A stretch of DNA of 64,000 nt from positions 2,637,952 through 2,701,951 of the forward strand of contig NZ_JNLH01000001.1 in assembly GCF_000703005.1 (NCBI RefSeq), written 5' to 3'. The notes below the pieces were generated by a model, which was not told the DNA's origin, ran no database searches, and worked only from the letters and a program-made list of their open reading frames with translations. Shown one piece after another: positions 41,378 through 49,201 of this stretch (positions are counted from its first letter, which is position 1; every line of letters starts with the position of its first letter). A program made the position numbers and the translations under genes. Source of the DNA: Pseudobutyrivibrio ruminis HUN009. Lineage in GTDB: Bacteria > Bacillota > Clostridia > Lachnospirales > Lachnospiraceae.

Positions 41378-42007
41378 TTAGTTTTCTTCCTCATGAAGCT
41401 TTTTGTTCATGTATGTGATGAGCATATCAAGACCTGCAGCATTCTCTCCACCACGTGGAATGATGATGTCTGCATGCTTCTTTGAAGGTTCAACAAACTC
41501 TTCGTGCATTGGCTTTACAGTATCGCTGTACTGACCAATGATTGATTCGATACTACGACCACGCTCAATCATATCACGCTGGATACGACGCATGAGACGC
41601 TCATCAGCATCTGTATCAACAAAGATTTTGATGTCCATCAAATCTCTAAGCTCTTTGTTCTCAAGAATAAGGATACCTTCCATGACAATAACTGTCTTTG
41701 GCTCAATTCGGATAGTCTCCTCTGAACGATTGTGATTTACATAATCGTAAACTGGCATATCGATAGCATATCCTTTGATAAGCTTTCTAACATCCTCTGC
41801 CATTCTATCTGATTCGAATGAATCAGGATGGTCGTAGTTTAATTTGCTACGCTCCTCAAATGACATATCAGGATGTGCCTTGTAGTATGCATCATGGCTG
41901 ATAACCGCAATGTCCTCTCCAAAATAATCCTGAAGCTTTTTAATAATTGTAGTCTTGCCTGAAGCAGATCCTCCTGCTACACCAAGAACGCAAATCTTTT
42001 CTGACAT
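41378..42007 (-). CDS. udk: Uridine kinase
   Basis: 209 aa, normal length. P-loop GGSASGKTT near residue 11; substrate-binding HDAYY at 39 and NYDHPDSF at 58 are typical of uridine/cytidine kinase. It phosphorylates salvaged uridine and cytidine. It starts 11 bases after the YitT-family gene. Confidence 0.93.
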   Translation of the reverse strand: MSEKICVLGVAGGSASGKTTIIKKLQDYFGEDIAVISHDAYYKAHPDMSFEERSKLNYDHPDSFESDRMAEDVRKLIKGYAIDMPVYDYVNHNRSEETIRIEPKTVIVMEGILILENKELRDLMDIKIFVDTDADERLMRRIQRDMIERGRSIESIIGQYSDTVKPMHEEFVEPSKKHADIIIPRGGENAAGLDMLITYMNKKLHEEEN

Positions 42008-42018
42008 TTCTATACTCC

Positions 42019-42885
42019 TTAAGGTTTAAATCTCTTGAACCCCTCACCATATACTGCCTTTGATTCCATTATGACAATAAATGCGTCCACGTCAATCTTT
42101 TTTGCAACTCGATTGACCTGATACATCTGCTTGTCAGAGCAGGCGCACATCAATACCTGGCGCTCATCGCCTTTGTATCCGCCCTTTGCAGTGAAGATTG
42201 TAGTACCTCTCTCAACTGCTTTATCAATAGCATCTGCAATTGCTTCTGCTTTGTTGGTAACAATCATACACATCATACCTGAATCGGCGTTAATCATTAC
42301 CTTATCAACAACAAGTGAACCTACATAGCTGATTACAAAACCATAGCACAATGCTTCAAATGAATGAGCATATGCAATAGTGTCGATTACAATGATAACC
42401 ACATCAACTATGAAAAAGATTCGACCAAGTGACATGTGTGGATTCTTTGCTTTGATAAGCATCATGATAAAATCAGCACCGCCCGTAGATGAGTTACGCA
42501 TATAAACAAGAGCATAACCCAATCCCGTAAACACACCTACCACTAGAGCATTCAAAAGGATATTTGAAATCTCTATCTTAGGCACAAGGGGTGCCACAAA
42601 ATCCATCATGACAGTTCCTATGGCCATAGTCTTGAAAGTCTTAAGAAGAAACTTTCGTCCCAATACTTTGTATGAAACCACTATCAGTGGAATGTTCATT
42701 ATGATTGTCATAAGACCGATTTTCCATCCCCAGTACTGATAGAAAATCATTGCAATACCAGTTAAGCCTGTCAAAGGAAACTTGGCATCTGCAGCAAAGT
42801 TATAAATTGCGATACCAATACACAAGCCTGACAAGGCATCCATCAAAATATCTACAAATAATTCTTTTCTCTTTTCAGATGACAT
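42019..42885 (-). CDS. YitT-family membrane protein (DUF161 + DUF2179)
   Basis: 288 aa. Five to six membrane segments (residues 10-200) are followed by a cytosolic DUF2179 domain (YMIVTNKAEAI-like MCMIVTNKAEAIADAI, GGYKGDERQVLMCACSDKQ). The family is widespread in Firmicutes, with no settled transport function. Element G lies immediately upstream, and the element edge supplies the GGGGGA ribosome site. Confidence 0.88.
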   Translation of the reverse strand: MSSEKRKELFVDILMDALSGLCIGIAIYNFAADAKFPLTGLTGIAMIFYQYWGWKIGLMTIIMNIPLIVVSYKVLGRKFLLKTFKTMAIGTVMMDFVAPLVPKIEISNILLNALVVGVFTGLGYALVYMRNSSTGGADFIMMLIKAKNPHMSLGRIFFIVDVVIIVIDTIAYAHSFEALCYGFVISYVGSLVVDKVMINADSGMMCMIVTNKAEAIADAIDKAVERGTTIFTAKGGYKGDERQVLMCACSDKQMYQVNRVAKKIDVDAFIVIMESKAVYGEGFKRFKP

Positions 42886-42899
42886 AATTCCCCCAGTCC

Positions 42900-42982
42900 G
42901 CTGGTTACGCTCTCAAGCCTTGGTATTGCTCCGTCGCGAGATTGGCTCCTTGAGCAACACCAAGAGCTTGATAGCTACCAGC
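42900..42982 (+). repeat. Dispersed hairpin element, copy G
   Basis: 83 bp: outer stem GCTGGT/ACCAGC, sides TACGCTCTCAAGCC and GAGCTTGATAGCT, inner stem CTTGGT.TTGCTC/GAGCAACACCAAG. Compared with copy F, the paired A-T in the inner stem (TTACTC/GAGTAA) has become G-C (TTGCTC/GAGCAA), and the outer stem also changes in pairs. It lies between pepT and the YitT-family gene. Confidence 0.8.
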
Positions 42983-42994
42983 TCATTGGCTAAC

Positions 42995-44215
42995 TTATTC
43001 TGTAGCAAATTTGCTTGTAATACCATGTAGAACCTTGACTACGGTATCCATGCCCTCCGCTGTAATGTGCTCCATTGGTCCATGGAAGTTGTAGCCACCT
43101 GTTCCAAGGTTTGGACAAGGCAATCCCATAAATGAAAGACGAGCACCATCTGTACCTCCACGGATAGCAACAGCCTTTGGATTCTCGCCAGCATCCTTTA
43201 ATGCCTCGAAAGCGTAGTCGATAAGGAACATGTGTGGCTTGATCATCTCAAGCATGTTCTGATACTGGTCTCTAATATTAAGCTCGCATGTACCCTCACC
43301 ATATTTCTGATTAATGATGTTAGCAGCGTGCTCCATAACCTTTTTCTTCTCTTCGAATTTATCTGCATCGTGGTCACGAATAATATACCAAAGCTTTGCC
43401 TCTGCAACATCTCCAGACATATCAAGAAGATGGAAGAAGCCTTCGTATCCTTCTGTCTGGCTAGGTGTCTGTGTTGGTGGAAGCATTGAATTAAACTCCA
43501 TAGCAACAAGTGCTGCATTAACCATGATGTCCTTTGCATCACCTGGATGAATGTTTACGCCGTTGAACTTAATCTTTGCTTCAGCTGCGTTGAAGTTTTC
43601 ATACTCAACTGCGTTTTCTTCGCCACCATCTACCGTATATGCGAAGTCAGCGCCAAAATACTCAACATCAAAATGATCTGCGCCTGCGCCAATCTCCTCA
43701 TCAGGAGTAAAAGCGATGCAAATCTTGCCGTGTGGCTCATCGCTTGCAAGAAGCTCCTCTGCAAATGTCATGATTTCTGCAATACCTGATTTATCATCGG
43801 CACCTAAAAGTGTAGTGCCATCTGTGTGAATCAATGTACGTCCCTTTAATTCCTTAAGATGTGGGAAATCTGATACTTTGATTGTTCTACCAGATGTGCC
43901 AAGAACGATATCTTCACCGTTGTAGTTTTCCTCGATTATCGGATTTACGTTTTCACCGCAGAAATCTGGTGCAGTATCCATGTGTGCAATAAATCCAATT
44001 GTCTTTTTGTCTTCGTATCCCTTTGTAGCTGGGATGCTTGCATAAACGTAGCACTTGTCATCTACCTTTGCATCCTCGATGCCAAGGCCTTTTAGCTCCT
44101 CTACTAGCTTGTGTGCCAAATCAAACTGTCTGGCAGTTGAAGGAACAGTAGTGCTCTCTTCATCGCTGGTTGTGTAAACCTTTACATAATTTAGTAGTCT
44201 TTCATAAGCTCGCAT
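42995..44215 (-). CDS. pepT: Tripeptidase T
   Basis: M20B metallopeptidase (406 aa, normal). Metal ligands: His in FIAHMDTAPD near residue 78, Asp in LGADDKSG near 140, Glu pair in TPDEEIGAG near 173, and the Asp of VDGGEENA. It removes N-terminal residues from tripeptides in the cytosol. Confidence 0.96.
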   Translation of the reverse strand: MRAYERLLNYVKVYTTSDEESTTVPSTARQFDLAHKLVEELKGLGIEDAKVDDKCYVYASIPATKGYEDKKTIGFIAHMDTAPDFCGENVNPIIEENYNGEDIVLGTSGRTIKVSDFPHLKELKGRTLIHTDGTTLLGADDKSGIAEIMTFAEELLASDEPHGKICIAFTPDEEIGAGADHFDVEYFGADFAYTVDGGEENAVEYENFNAAEAKIKFNGVNIHPGDAKDIMVNAALVAMEFNSMLPPTQTPSQTEGYEGFFHLLDMSGDVAEAKLWYIIRDHDADKFEEKKKVMEHAANIINQKYGEGTCELNIRDQYQNMLEMIKPHMFLIDYAFEALKDAGENPKAVAIRGGTDGARLSFMGLPCPNLGTGGYNFHGPMEHITAEGMDTVVKVLHGITSKFATE

Positions 44216-44250
44216 AACTAATCTCCAATATTATTTATAAACTTTAAGAA

Positions 44251-44276
44251 AGGTTCTCAGCGTACACTGAGAACCT
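44251..44276 (-). terminator. Terminator after the gene at 44320-44556
   Basis: A perfect 10-bp stem AGGTTCTCAG/CTGAGAACCT with a 6-base loop, followed by T runs in both directions (TTTCTT on the minus strand). Confidence 0.82.
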
Positions 44277-44319
44277 TTTTCTTTCTAATTCGGAATGTTC
44301 ATTCCTCTTTTCAATGTGA

Positions 44320-44556
44320 TTATTGGTTAATCATAAACTCCAATAATTTCTTTGCATCGTCTGGCTCGTATGCAATAAGCTCAAGCTCAGGAATGCTCTC
44401 ATCAGCCTGGAAGATATTTGCAAGTGAAACAAACTGAGAAAGCTTTGACTTAAGATTAAGTCTGTCACCTTCACCTGTAACAAGCTCTACCTTTCCCTGG
44501 CAGCTATCGATAACCTTAAAAAATGCTTCTGTGTCCTTAATATTAGTAAGTTTCAT
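44320..44556 (-). CDS. Conserved small hypothetical protein (78 aa)
   Basis: An acidic soluble protein, MKLTNIKDTEAFFKVIDSCQ..., with one Cys (Cys19) and no membrane segment. AGGAGG precedes the ATG, and it has its own terminator. I recall similar short proteins in Lachnospiraceae (ELVTGEGDRLNLKSKL region) but no function. Confidence 0.75.
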   Translation of the reverse strand: MKLTNIKDTEAFFKVIDSCQGKVELVTGEGDRLNLKSKLSQFVSLANIFQADESIPELELIAYEPDDAKKLLEFMINQ

Positions 44557-44680
44557 AAATACCTCCTTATGGGTAAAAACAAACTGTTAACTATCTTTAT
44601 CAATATAATATCAAACAAAATCTTTTTATCAACAGCTATGCTGATAAATCAAGGATTTTTCCCACATAATTCACAATTTG

Positions 44681-45781
44681 TTATACATTAAATCTAAATG
44701 TGATTACATCTCCATCTTCAACAACGTATTCCTTACCTTCCATACGAACAAGCCCCTTTTCCTTAGCAGCTGTCATAGAGCCGTTTGCCATAAGGTCATC
44801 GTAGCTTACTACCTCTGCCTTGATGAATCCACGCTCGAAATCTGTGTGAATCTTTCCAGCAGCCTGTGGAGCCTTTGTGCCTTTCTTGATTGTCCAAGCA
44901 CGTGTCTCATCCTCTCCTGATGTAAGGTAAGAGATAAGGCCAAGAAGTCTGTATGAAGCAGTGATAAGCTTATCAAGGCCTGACTCTTCAAGACCCATAG
45001 CCTCAAGGAACTCCTGCTTTTCTTCTTCTGACTCAAGCTCTGAAATCTCCTGCTCAATCTGAGCTGAGATAACGAATACCTCTGAACCTTCCTTTGAAGC
45101 GTACTCTCGTACAGCCTGTACGTTTTTATTGTTTGCACCATCATCTGCAAGGTCCTCATCCTCTACGTTTGCAGCGTAGATAACTGGCTTTGCTGTAAGA
45201 AGGTTGTATTCCTTGAAGTAAGCTTCCTCATCCTCATCGTTAAGCTCGAAAGTCTTAGCCATGTTGCCAGCTTCCATATGATCAAGAAGGCGCTTCTGCA
45301 TAGCAGCTTCCTTCTGAAGTGTCTTGTCCATACGAGCGCTGCGCTCTGTCTTAGAGTAACGACGCTCCATAACTTCCATGTCCGAGAAAAGAAGCTCAAG
45401 GTTGATTGTCTCGATATCACGCAGTGAATCGATGCTGCCATCAACGTGAACTACATTAGCATCCTCGAAGCAACGAACAACGTGAACGATTGCATCTACC
45501 TCACGGATGTTTGCAAGGAACTGGTTTCCAAGACCTTCACCCTTTGATGCACCCTTTACAAGACCAGCGATATCAACGAATTCAATTGTAGCTGGAACTG
45601 TCTTCTTAGAGTTATACATCTTTGTAAGCTCATCAAGACGCTTATCTGGTACAGATACAACACCTACGTTAGGGTCGATTGTAGCAAATGGATAGTTTGC
45701 TGCAAGTGCTCCTGCCTTTGTAAGTGAATTAAATAAAGTTGATTTGCCAACGTTTGGTAAACCTACGATTCCTAGTTTCAT
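44681..45781 (-). CDS. ychF: Redox-responsive ATPase/GTPase YchF
   Basis: Obg-family translation-associated protein (366 aa). G1 GLPNVGKST near residue 7, G3 DIAGLVKGAS near 69, a YchF-type nucleotide-specificity loop near 200, a helical insertion and a C-terminal TGS domain (TIKKGTKAPQAAGKIHTDFERGF). It normally prefers ATP and binds ribosomes. Confidence 0.97.
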   Translation of the reverse strand: MKLGIVGLPNVGKSTLFNSLTKAGALAANYPFATIDPNVGVVSVPDKRLDELTKMYNSKKTVPATIEFVDIAGLVKGASKGEGLGNQFLANIREVDAIVHVVRCFEDANVVHVDGSIDSLRDIETINLELLFSDMEVMERRYSKTERSARMDKTLQKEAAMQKRLLDHMEAGNMAKTFELNDEDEEAYFKEYNLLTAKPVIYAANVEDEDLADDGANNKNVQAVREYASKEGSEVFVISAQIEQEISELESEEEKQEFLEAMGLEESGLDKLITASYRLLGLISYLTSGEDETRAWTIKKGTKAPQAAGKIHTDFERGFIKAEVVSYDDLMANGSMTAAKEKGLVRMEGKEYVVEDGDVITFRFNV

Positions 45782-46120
45782 TTTCTATATATCTCCTTCT
45801 AAAAGTATTGATTTTACTGTGTTTTCAATATTTATGACACTTTTGGTCATAGCCTTTTGTATATTACCACATTTCTATTTATTTCTCTACCCTTTGTATT
45901 GCCATGGAATTTATTGAAAAGACAGTGCAACGCGCTTTAGCAAAGCAAGTATAAAAAGCAGCTATCTCAATTTGAGATAACTGCTCTATGTTACGTTCGA
46001 TATTAAATTTGAAATATGTCGACAAATTGGAAGTTATCGCGTTCTTTCCCCTTATAAAAGAGCTCAACAAACTGCCGATTTATAAATTTCATTATCCCCA
46101 AAATACGTACTTATTGGGCC
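45782..46120. other. Intergenic region before the toxin gene (339 bp)
   Basis: AT-rich, no credible gene. It contains the ychF leader and the hairpin/repeat at 45957-45992 that resembles the one at 47960-47995 on the other side of the toxin-antitoxin pair. Confidence 0.6.
45957..45992 (-). repeat. Left direct repeat / terminator hairpin of the AbiE-like locus
   Basis: AGCAGCTATCTC...GAGATAACTGCT forms a 12-bp stem with one mismatch; the flanking CTATGTTA is shared with 47960-47995. It lies about 130 bases past the toxin stop and may be its terminator. Confidence 0.6.
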
Positions 46121-46870
46121 TTAAGCTTCGAAAACACTTACCAAGCGACTCACCACCTGATCATTTGTAACTCTATATGTCTTCAAACTATTCTGGTCAA
46201 ATTCATCTTCTCGAAGACTATTAATGAAATGATGAATATCCTCCATGACAGATTCTGGCAAATCCGATACAGGATTCAAAACCATCTCAACCGCCAATCT
46301 CAAAACATCTTTCTTATGCTTTTTAATATCCACAGAGTCCACCTTTTCTCCTTGTGCTTTTCGTGAACTCAAGTCCAAATACGCCTTAGCCTTAAATAGA
46401 ATCAAATACTCTGGTCTTAATACAGAAAATCCATTCTCTATCACTCGTCCATTCAAAAGGACCTGATAATAATCATCATCCAAAAGAATGGCCGATAGAC
46501 TTGAAATATCATCACTCACATGAAGTGGTGTTATACCAATGTGACTTTTAAGCTCAAAATCTGTCCGAGAAAATAACTCTATCATTTTTGGAAAGCCTTC
46601 TACCTGCGGTTTATCAAAACGATAGAACTGTGGCTTTCCAGTACTTCCACTTATATGCCTATAATCACCATCTTTAATAAAATCCCAAAAGACTCCGGCA
46701 AACTCTGGTGTAAGTGCCTCTACAATAAGCACCATATCCAAATCTCTTGTTGCTCGAAAGTCTGCCTCATTCTCTGTGAATAAAATATCACATGCGGCAC
46801 CACCTATTAATACATAACTATCTGCGTAGTCTTTGAAGTACTCTTTAAATTTCAGCAACCCCGCTACCAT
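46121..46870 (-). CDS. AbiEii-like nucleotidyltransferase toxin (249 aa)
   Basis: Contains the nucleotidyltransferase pattern LIGGAACDIL near residue 22 followed by ATRDLDMVL near 39 (GGxA...T/RDLDM) and a helical C-terminal half, as in AbiEii/type IV toxins. Its start overlaps the upstream wHTH gene by 7 bases, typical of an antitoxin-toxin pair. The toxin would modify a nucleic acid or protein in the cytosol. AbiG-like or generic DUF1814 naming is also possible. Confidence 0.8.
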   Translation of the reverse strand: MVAGLLKFKEYFKDYADSYVLIGGAACDILFTENEADFRATRDLDMVLIVEALTPEFAGVFWDFIKDGDYRHISGSTGKPQFYRFDKPQVEGFPKMIELFSRTDFELKSHIGITPLHVSDDISSLSAILLDDDYYQVLLNGRVIENGFSVLRPEYLILFKAKAYLDLSSRKAQGEKVDSVDIKKHKKDVLRLAVEMVLNPVSDLPESVMEDIHHFINSLREDEFDQNSLKTYRVTNDQVVSRLVSVFEA

Positions 46871-47811
46871 ACATATTCCTCCAACATTTCTCTTATAGAA
46901 ATCTCGATTCTTTCATCTTTTTTTTCATCATCTGACAATGATAATAAAAGTGATAATGGATCAATAGCATCACCTTTGTCAAAAGAAACCACGTAACCTA
47001 CCTCCTGTATAATACAGCCAGGTTCGTCTTTTTTTATATCAACCAACCTATCCTTTAGTACCAAATCTTTTATATCTTTCTTTGCCACAACATAAGTCGG
47101 ATATTTATTATCAGATATCATCGAATATTCAGCAAGCGCTGACATTCCACCAAAGACAGGAAGATTCAAATTATCATTAATATAAAAGTTATTAATCACC
47201 GGATTTCTCATATAAACTTCAATGCTACTCCACAGTTCCTTTATATCATCCGGTACATTAATGACACGTGACTTGCCCTTGGTTCCAAGAATTGGCATAT
47301 CAAAAAAATCTATCTCGTCAAAACACCTAGAGGCAGACATTTTTGTAATGTCTAGTTGTTCTGCCGCTTTTGTAACTGTAACCTCACTCCATCTTTCATA
47401 AATTGCTGTAAGAACCATTCTTTGAGTTAAAAATGATATTCTTTGAACTGGCTTTATAGTTCTTTCACGAGCAGAATTAAGAAGAATACCTAAAAATGGA
47501 AGATATATTTCCTTATCTTCTACAATAAAAGGAATTCCATCTGCTATCATTGCATTCTTAGAGTAAGTGCTGGTATTCTTTATATACAAAGCACAACGCA
47601 TATCCAAAAGTTTTTCAATTTGCCTATGGTTCTTTCGTAATTGAGCCAAATTGATTTTTTCTTTTGGAATTGCTATTAGCCACTCTATATTATGCATACT
47701 CGCAATCTTAAAATCATATAATGAAGAATAGATCATTGGAAGTCTTCCATTATAGTCTATGTCTTTAATATCTACTTCCATCCCAATGCTCTTCTCTATA
47801 AATTCTTTCAT
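46864..47811 (-). CDS. AbiEi-like antitoxin/regulator (315 aa)
   Basis: 315 aa with a winged-helix-like segment near residues 140-175 (VTVTKAAEQLDITKMSASRC). It lies just upstream of the AbiEii-like toxin gene and has a perfect 15-bp inverted repeat immediately before its ribosome site (47823-47861), as expected for an autoregulating antitoxin. The recognition part at the centre rather than the N terminus differs from classical AbiEi, so a divergent subfamily is likely. Confidence 0.7.
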   Translation of the reverse strand: MKEFIEKSIGMEVDIKDIDYNGRLPMIYSSLYDFKIASMHNIEWLIAIPKEKINLAQLRKNHRQIEKLLDMRCALYIKNTSTYSKNAMIADGIPFIVEDKEIYLPFLGILLNSARERTIKPVQRISFLTQRMVLTAIYERWSEVTVTKAAEQLDITKMSASRCFDEIDFFDMPILGTKGKSRVINVPDDIKELWSSIEVYMRNPVINNFYINDNLNLPVFGGMSALAEYSMISDNKYPTYVVAKKDIKDLVLKDRLVDIKKDEPGCIIQEVGYVVSFDKGDAIDPLSLLLSLSDDEKKDERIEISIREMLEEYVW

Positions 47812-47822
47812 ATATAAACCTC

Positions 47823-47861
47823 TTTTTAATTTGTAACGTATTTTATGTTACAAATTAAAAA
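47823..47861. promoter_or_regulatory. Perfect inverted repeat, probable antitoxin operator
   Basis: TTTTTAATTTGTAAC (47823-47837), a 9-base spacer and the exact complement (47847-47861). It starts 12 bases upstream of the antitoxin ATG. AbiEi proteins are known to bind promoter inverted repeats and repress their own operon. Confidence 0.7.
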
Positions 47862-47959
47862 TAGCACCTTTAGTGCCTAAAATCAAGACAAATCATATTT
47901 TAATTCCATCTGCGAATTTTGCAAATCAACAATATTTAAATTTTTGCGAAATAAAGAAG

Positions 47960-47995
47960 AGCAGCTATCTCTTTCGAAATAACTGTCCTATGTAA
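47960..47995 (-). repeat. Right direct repeat / hairpin of the AbiE-like locus
   Basis: AGCAGCTATCTCTTTCGAAA...TAACTGTCCTATGTAA, similar over about 36 bp and in the same orientation as 45957-45992. Here the stem is more degenerate. The two repeats bracket about 2 kb holding only the toxin-antitoxin pair. Confidence 0.55.
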
Positions 47996-48058
47996 AAAAC
48001 CTGGGTGAAACTACAATGCCATATTTCATAGAATATCTCTACTATAGAATGATATAGT

Positions 48059-48721
48059 TTATGCCTTCGGATATTTCTGCTCATCATTTGCTTCGCGCTG
48101 GATTCGCAGAATATCCTGCCATGCTTCTTCGTCTATCTCCCTGCCGGCAAAATATTTGTTGCGGTCATCCTCTGTTATTTTTCTTATTACGCGGCAAGGA
48201 TTTCCTGCTGCAATAGACCAGGCCGGAATATCCTTAGTCACTACAGAACCAGCACCAATCACAGTGTTATCCCCTATTGTTACTCCAGGACATATCACCA
48301 CATTGCCCCCAATCCACACATTGTTGCCTATGGTTACATCTATTCCATATTCATACAAAGTGTTTCTTGTGGCAGGATGCACTGGATGGCCCGCAGTATA
48401 TATAGCTACATTTGGAGCTATCTGCACATTATCACCTATTCTAATTCTTCCAACATCCAACATGGTGCAATTGTAGTTTGCGAAGAAATTCTTACCAACC
48501 TCTATATGGCTTCCATAATCACAATAAAAAGGAGGATTTATAAATGTATCACTATCTGATTTTCCTAGAAGCTTATTAACTATCTTCTTGATAGCATCAA
48601 AGTCTGCCCTATCTACAGTATTCAGCTCCTGTGTAAGCCTTCTGGCAATCTTTTGCTCCTCAAATACCTCATCATCGGAAATATATACCAGCTCTTTGTC
48701 TCTACGCTCGATGTTGTTCAT
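48059..48721 (-). CDS. Maltose/galactoside-type O-acetyltransferase
   Basis: 220 aa left-handed beta-helix acetyltransferase (LacA/Maa group). It has an N-terminal helical cap, hexapeptide repeats (IRIGDNVQIAPNV, VTIGNNVWIGGNVVICPG, GDNTVIGAGSVVTKDIP) and catalytic His in YTAGHPVHP. It transfers acetyl from acetyl-CoA to a sugar hydroxyl. The start at 48721 follows GGGAGG; an in-frame upstream ATG at 48769 would overlap the repeat array and lacks a ribosome site. Confidence 0.9.
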   Translation of the reverse strand: MNNIERRDKELVYISDDEVFEEQKIARRLTQELNTVDRADFDAIKKIVNKLLGKSDSDTFINPPFYCDYGSHIEVGKNFFANYNCTMLDVGRIRIGDNVQIAPNVAIYTAGHPVHPATRNTLYEYGIDVTIGNNVWIGGNVVICPGVTIGDNTVIGAGSVVTKDIPAWSIAAGNPCRVIRKITEDDRNKYFAGREIDEEAWQDILRIQREANDEQKYPKA

Positions 48722-48757
48722 TGTAAAACCTCCCTTATCCCTTTTTATATTTGACTT

Positions 48758-49009
48758 TACCACTAGCATCAGCTGTATTCCTGCCTGCTAGAGGTACATT
48801 TTTTGAGTTTTACCTCTAGCACATCCCAGATTTATCTTTGCTAGTGGTAATCTTTTATTTCTTTACCTCTAGCATTCCTTGAAATCGCTATTGCTAGTGG
48901 TACAGCTATCTTTTTTTTACCTCTAGTACAGGCTTGCTTTGTAATTGCTAGTGGTAATGCTATCTTTTCTTACCACTAGCATCAGCCTAGTTTACAGTCG
49001 CTAGTGGTA
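48758..49009. repeat. Array of ten TACCWCTAGCA half-sites, 53-bp period
   Basis: Five 39-bp units at 48758, 48811, 48864, 48918 and 48971. Each unit is an 11-base left arm (TACCACTAGCA or TACCTCTAGCA), 17 unrelated bases, and an inverted right arm (TGCTAGTGGTA or TGCTAGAGGTA). T-rich linkers of 14-15 bases separate the units, so the period is 53, 53, 54 and 53 bp. In units 1-4 the W base of the two arms is opposite in kind, giving A:A or T:T if folded. The array fills the space between the acetyltransferase gene and the ABC-exporter operon. Confidence 0.85.
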
Positions 49010-49021
49010 ATCCTCCCCCAC

Positions 49022-49044
49022 ATATTCAACATTACGTTGAATAT
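49022..49044. promoter_or_regulatory. Inverted repeat in the exporter operon promoter region
   Basis: ATATTCAAC-ATTAC-GTTGAATAT: perfect 9-bp arms, 13 bases after the last unit of the half-site array and about 160 bases upstream of the exporter ATPase gene. Confidence 0.5.
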
Positions 49045-49067
49045 AGCATATCCCACTCACTTCAACA

Positions 49068-49085
49068 ACATGACAATTGTCATGT
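49068..49085. promoter_or_regulatory. 18-bp perfect palindrome, probable response-regulator operator
   Basis: ACATGACAATTGTCATGT is a perfect palindrome about 115 bases upstream of the exporter ATPase ATG. NarL-type regulators such as the one encoded at the end of this operon bind short inverted repeats, so it is a good candidate autoregulatory site. Confidence 0.55.
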
Positions 49086-49201
49086 GCCTTTATGACGCAG
49101 TTCACTACAGATGTGACAAAAGTTTCGGTATTATAATCTCAGAACAAAACAAAAGAAACAAACAGCCGAGGGCTGTAACACAAATAAAAAGGAGAAATGA
49201 A

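Noticed and set aside
48758..49009. Reading the half-site array as a CRISPR locus
   Set aside because: The conserved 11-base arms alternate in orientation, the variable segments are only 17 and 14-15 bases, and no cas gene is nearby.
48758..49009. Reading each array unit as a tandem transcription terminator
   Set aside because: T-rich linkers follow each unit, but arm mismatches in four of five units and 17-base loops make weak stems.
49004..49201. A longer start for the exporter ATPase
   Set aside because: The extra 66 codons run through the palindromic promoter region and lack a ribosome site; AAGGAG precedes 49202.
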